This document shows positions 61,101-64,000 of a DNA stretch of 64,000 nucleotides, piece by piece; the stretch's first letter is position 1; every line of letters starts with the position of its first letter. Under the pieces are notes generated by a model. The model was not told the origin of the DNA, did no database searches, and saw only the letters and a program-made list of their open reading frames with translations. A program made the translations under genes and the position numbers. The stretch comes from Poindextera sp036272595 (GTDB lineage Bacteria > Pseudomonadota > Alphaproteobacteria > Caulobacterales > Caulobacteraceae), in the NCBI GenBank assembly GCA_036272595.1, contig DATAYM010000092.1, positions 97,142 to 161,141 on the forward strand, in the 5' to 3' direction.

Positions 61101-64000
61101 CCTCGGGGACGACCAGCAGCGCCAGCGCCCTGGTGCAGAATTCCGGCTCGCTGAAGATCAGCGCCCTGGCCAACGCTTCCGCCGCCCAGACCGCCAACGC
61201 CTCGGCCGAGGTGAAATACGCCATCGTCCAGTACGTCAACGGCGCCGACACCGACTCGGCGGTGGTGAACAACAGCGGTTCGATGAGCTTCCTGGCCACG
61301 GCGACGGCCACCGGCAACGTCGCGCACGCCTTCGCCAGCGTCAGCTATGGCGTCTACCAGGACGTGACCGGCGACGGGTTCGTCGGGACCACCGCCACCG
61401 GCAATTTCACCAACAGCGGCGTCTACAATGTCGCCGCTGTCGCCACGGCCAACGGCACCACGGAGGGCAAGGCCAAGGCGGACGCCTATGGCGGCACCCA
61501 GTACATCCATGGCGGCGCCACCAACACCGCGATCTTGAACAACAGCGGGACCTTTACAGTCACCGCGACGGCCACCGCGCATGGCGCCAGCGCGGACGCC
61601 GTCGCCTATGCCCAGGGCTGGAGCGCCGACACCAGTCCGGCGGAGACCCTTCATGCCGCAGTGGTGAACAGCGGCGCCTTCACCGTCGGGGCCAAGGCGG
61701 TGTCCGACGCGTTCGCTGAAGCCAGCGCGTTGGGCCTGATGGTTACGGCGGGCAATCTGGCGGGTACGATAACCAACACCAGTTCCGGCAAGATGGTCGT
61801 TTCCGCCAATGCCGCGGGGACCTCGGCTCCGGCCAGCGCGGCGGGGGTTGTCGCGCAGGCCGACGTCAACAACGCAACGATCAGCAACTCAGGGCTGATC
61901 CAGGTGTCGGCGACAGGCGGGATCGGGAATACGACCGCAACCGGCATAAAGCTTGAGTCGAACTCGGGCGTTTTCACGCCGACCGCTTCGGACGTGGCGA
62001 CCGTCGTCAACGATGGCGGCACGATCTCGGCTTCGGTTTCGACCGACGGCGGGGCCACCTTCACCCATGGCGTGGCGATCGACACCACCGACGCGCCGAA
62101 CGCCGTGGACATCGACCTGAAGGGCACGAGCAAGGTCGGCCACATCTTCGGGGACATCAACATCAGCAGCCCGGACGTGATCACCATCTCGAACGGTGAG
62201 ACCGACCTCAACGGCCTGATCAACGACCCCAACTATGTCGGCAACCTGACCATCGCCAGCGGCGGCAACCTCTTCCTGCCCGACACCCTGGTCGGCGGCG
62301 TTCCGTTCGCCGCCGGGGGCTGGGCCAACCAGTTCAACGACCAGGCGGGCAGCACGCTGACGCTCGAACTGCCGGCCGCCGCCGGCAACGCGACCACCTC
62401 GCCGCACAACCCGGAAATCTTCGCCAACAAGGCCACGCTCGCCGGGGCGCTGGTGCTTCGCCCGGATATCGGCCTGGTGGCGAACAGCTACGGCCCGTAC
62501 ACCATCGTCGACACCGCGATCGACCCGACAGCGGGCAACAGCACGGGCGGCTTGGTGTCGGGGACCTTCTCCAGCGTCACCTCGGGCTCGATCTTCCTGG
62601 CGCCGGTGGTCACCTACACGCCGACCATGGCGATCCTGAACATCACGCGGGTGCCGTTCAACGCCATCAGCGGATTGACCATCAACCAGAGGTCGGCCGC
62701 GACCGGCATCGAGAAGGTCTATTCGACCTCGCTGACCGGCGCGTTCGGCAACCTGGTCACCAACCTGCTGACGCAGAACGCCGCGGCCTACCCGCACGTG
62801 CTCGACCAGCTGGCCGGGGCCGAATACGCCGACTACCTGCAGTCGCTGCAATGGTCGACCCAGGACTTCGACCGGATCATCAGCGAACGGATCGATTGCT
62901 CGGATGACTATCACTACGCGACCGGCTCCCCGGCCAGTTGCCGGACGCCGGGCCTGGGTTCGGTCTGGGGCCGGGTGACCGGCGACTGGGGCGAGCACTC
63001 CGGCGATGTGGAGGCGCCGCGGTACAATACGACCGAGGACTCCATCATGTTCGGCGGCGACTACGCCGTCTCCGCTCCTTGGGTCATCGGCGCCGCCGGC
63101 GGCTATGTCCAGGACGACCTGTCGTTCCGGACCACGGGGGCCCAGATCAGGAGCAGCGGCTGGCAGGCCGCGGTGTACAGCTCGTTCGAACCGGGCGACT
63201 GGTACCTGCGCGGCATTGTCGGCTACGCCCAGTACAACGGCGACGGCCACCGCAATATCGACATCGTTCCGAACACGGGCGGCTTCGTCGTCGGCAGCGG
63301 GGCGGTGACCTCGGTGGTGGGCCGGACCAGCACCAAGCTCGGCGCAGACGTCTTCAACGCCTATGGCGAGTTCGGCCTGCCGCGCGAATTCGGCATGGTG
63401 ACGGCGACCCCGTACGTCGGGGTCGGCTACGCCGATGCGAGGCTTGACCGGAACACCGAGACCGGCGTGCCGGGCGCCAACCTGACCATCCGCGGCGGGG
63501 ATGCGCCGAACGTCTACACCGACCTCGGCCTGCGCGTGACCGGCGATGTCGGCGTGGTGCATCCGCAACTGACGGTGGCCTGGGAACACGGCTTCGACGC
63601 CGAGCGCGCCACCTACGACGCCGGTTTCGCCAATGCGCCCGCAGGGGCCAACTTCCCGGTCATCAGCGCCTTCCAGTCGCGCGACGCCGCCGTGGTCGGG
63701 GTCGCCCTGATGGGCGGCTTCCACGAGAGCTTCGAGTGGCGCGTCGGCTATGACGCCCGCTTCAACGGCGACTTCGCCGACCAGTCGGTGACCGGGCGGC
63801 TGACCTACAAGTTCGGTGCGGCTCCGCCGCCGCCACCCCCGCCGCCGCCGCCGCCACCCCCGCCGCCGCCCCCTCCGCCGCCGCCGCCCCCGCCGCCACC
63901 CCCGCCGCCTCCGGCGCCCGTGGCCAAGGACTTCGTGGTCTACTTCCCGTTCGATCAGTACGTGCTGACGCCGGAAGCCCAGTCGGTGGTGCAACAGGCG
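58163..64000 (+). CDS. Giant repeat-rich autotransporter fused to OmpA-like domain (3' end outside window)
   Basis: The frame is open from GTG 58163 to the window end, 1946 codons without a stop, so the gene is truncated by the window edge. It starts with a signal peptide (SLSLLLAGASVAALAASMVS). About residues 50-1270 are about 27 divergent modules of about 45 residues, each with a (L)xNSGxLxI core and a recurrent (I/V)YQ motif, rich in Ala, Thr and Ser; a beta-helix passenger is likely. About 1270-1590 is a transition region. About 1595-1887 is an autotransporter-type barrel (GSVWGRVTGDW, GGDYAVSAPWVIGAAGGYV, TPYVGVGYADARLDRN, ending GRLTYKFG). Thirty prolines follow, then VAKDFVVYFPFDQYVLTPEA, an OmpA-like peptidoglycan-binding start. 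Confidence 0.85.
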   Translation, partial: MRKSQSLSLLLAGASVAALAASMVSAAPLPLISHTDSAHNASASDSVTTPLTYSNTVTNSGGVAAATTTVATNAVYQSAVGDSLAGSTAIANLTNSSVLSVALGASANATTAGATAKVLYDNTVILQQASGADTVTATLVNSGTLTIALSATATGVSGAIASASLGDDVYGVYQSVHGDGAAGSTALANIDNSGTLSITVSSAASASAGDASAKAFTYEQVYQDVTGAETASASFTNEGSVQLGDTATATAGGSHNAVATASMDYGIQQSASAAGAELAANANINNTGSLLIGLSASATGGHDATANAHFNDTVIYQSGSSALSTSVVLTNGGTLALTASATASGGSYAKAAATFDSYGIYQEADANGGTGSTALASLSNTGNLTIAATASSTASATNGRAFASATFNDTIIYQEATGGDTDTATISNSGTLLIEGSASASGGRYAHAKAYMDSQVIYQSADAFSNTNGVALANLTNAGTLSIELLASASGGRAATAYATFDSAVASQEAYGQKSATASLNNSGTLTVEASANAAAPNWAHASAIYNDTAIYQYVSNDSSASGTAVANLTNSGALTIEALAAATGNTTGTVGAARAEAYFDSRVVEQRARYTNFGQLLLSNSGNLTIAASATASAPHYADAYAEFNDAIVYQHASIEDTTGSTGLASLTNSGALSISASASAAAIAGHAQATAAYDSYGIEQYVEGYANFATTNLVNSGNLSISFSATAVGETGAYAFAGARTSDPLIGQYPYATSAAGSTASATLSNSGTLQLQALGKATSGSGDATAYGLIGEGISQYAFSGASSTANLTNSGALNILASASALAKNDAAATGSIRIGIDQGAKTFDGVGTDLLNNSGNLSIMALAYADPTGNATAHADIAGCSNSEQGLQIEGSTVCGPIKNSGLLSLNVLSAGPLSFAGSTDGYAIQQYVENGLVGLASLTNSGNMTLGAQATAIAGTAATATAFVAHGVAQTVTASGTTSSASALVQNSGSLKISALANASAAQTANASAEVKYAIVQYVNGADTDSAVVNNSGSMSFLATATATGNVAHAFASVSYGVYQDVTGDGFVGTTATGNFTNSGVYNVAAVATANGTTEGKAKADAYGGTQYIHGGATNTAILNNSGTFTVTATATAHGASADAVAYAQGWSADTSPAETLHAAVVNSGAFTVGAKAVSDAFAEASALGLMVTAGNLAGTITNTSSGKMVVSANAAGTSAPASAAGVVAQADVNNATISNSGLIQVSATGGIGNTTATGIKLESNSGVFTPTASDVATVVNDGGTISASVSTDGGATFTHGVAIDTTDAPNAVDIDLKGTSKVGHIFGDINISSPDVITISNGETDLNGLINDPNYVGNLTIASGGNLFLPDTLVGGVPFAAGGWANQFNDQAGSTLTLELPAAAGNATTSPHNPEIFANKATLAGALVLRPDIGLVANSYGPYTIVDTAIDPTAGNSTGGLVSGTFSSVTSGSIFLAPVVTYTPTMAILNITRVPFNAISGLTINQRSAATGIEKVYSTSLTGAFGNLVTNLLTQNAAAYPHVLDQLAGAEYADYLQSLQWSTQDFDRIISERIDCSDDYHYATGSPASCRTPGLGSVWGRVTGDWGEHSGDVEAPRYNTTEDSIMFGGDYAVSAPWVIGAAGGYVQDDLSFRTTGAQIRSSGWQAAVYSSFEPGDWYLRGIVGYAQYNGDGHRNIDIVPNTGGFVVGSGAVTSVVGRTSTKLGADVFNAYGEFGLPREFGMVTATPYVGVGYADARLDRNTETGVPGANLTIRGGDAPNVYTDLGLRVTGDVGVVHPQLTVAWEHGFDAERATYDAGFANAPAGANFPVISAFQSRDAAVVGVALMGGFHESFEWRVGYDARFNGDFADQSVTGRLTYKFGAAPPPPPPPPPPPPPPPPPPPPPPPPPPPPPPAPVAKDFVVYFPFDQYVLTPEAQSVVQQA
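63824..63913 (+). repeat. Polyproline tract (30 consecutive Pro codons)
   Basis: Thirty successive proline codons using a mix of CCG, CCC, CCA and CCT, followed by Ala-Pro, link the barrel to the OmpA-like domain of the giant surface protein. The mixed codons argue that the tract is kept for its protein sequence and is not only a replication-slippage product. Confidence 0.9.

Noticed and set aside
58300..61950. CRISPR-like array in the repeat region
   Set aside because: Repeats are protein-level, diverged in DNA, in one continuous reading frame, with no constant repeat/spacer lengths.
59630..63994. Long minus-strand open frames (59630-61654 and 61889-63994) opposite the giant surface gene
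   Set aside because: They are antisense shadows caused by high GC and a repeat-biased codon composition. They give Arg/Gly/Ala-rich nonsense without family motifs, whereas the plus frame has a signal peptide, repeats, barrel and OmpA start.

Overview
The window is a 64 kb piece of a very GC-rich alphaproteobacterial chromosome. HdaA next to ppk-ppx, the lptF-lptG-lptD-surA-pdxA-rsmA block, a leucine-degradation (mcc) operon and several CYP153 cytochrome P450s together point to Caulobacteraceae (Caulobacter or Phenylobacterium-like). This is inferred from gene content and order; no rRNA, tRNA or CRISPR array was seen.

Region 1 (1-24 kb) is mostly core genome: the 3' end of gmk; a minus-strand outer-membrane biogenesis operon (lptF, lptG, lptD, surA, pdxA, rsmA) joined by 4-bp overlaps; a plus-strand pepA-holC-I78-like set; an ABC-F ATPase; ndk-purN; purM; rnd; and hdaA-ppk-ppx. 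Region 2 (22-39 kb) holds a GT-C-like membrane protein, a cNMP-binding/patatin protein, a leucine/isovalerate operon (mccB, enoyl-CoA hydratase, mccA, DUF1489), a frameshifted SPFH lipoprotein gene, and small accessory enzymes and regulators (alpha/beta hydrolase, phosphotransferase, NAD-dependent epimerase with a divergent AraC regulator, YCII protein, GST).

Region 3 (39-54 kb) looks like a hydrocarbon or fatty-acid catabolic island: an acyl-CoA dehydrogenase behind a TetR-type palindrome, a nitroreductase remnant, a CYP153-ferredoxin-CYP153-TetR set, a third CYP153 divergent from an ArsR-type regulator whose promoter carries a 30-bp near-perfect palindrome, a patatin lipase, and two tandem paralogous acyl-CoA synthetases. 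A plausible flow is alkane to alcohol (CYP153 plus ferredoxin), then acid (enzymes not in the window), acyl-CoA (synthetases) and beta-oxidation (dehydrogenase). No ferredoxin reductase is visible.

Region 4 (54-64 kb) is surface-related: a TPR-sulfotransferase, a secreted hypothetical protein, a GT-A-like protein, and a giant open frame (58163 to the window end, over 1946 codons). That frame encodes a signal peptide, about 27 divergent repeats of about 45 residues, an autotransporter-type beta-barrel, 30 consecutive prolines and the start of an OmpA-like peptidoglycan-binding domain.

Three families of intergenic palindromic repeats are interspersed: A at 11941, 15201 and 46808; B at 17592, 22397, 26113 and 39280; C at 44884. 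Most lie at gene ends, especially between convergent genes.
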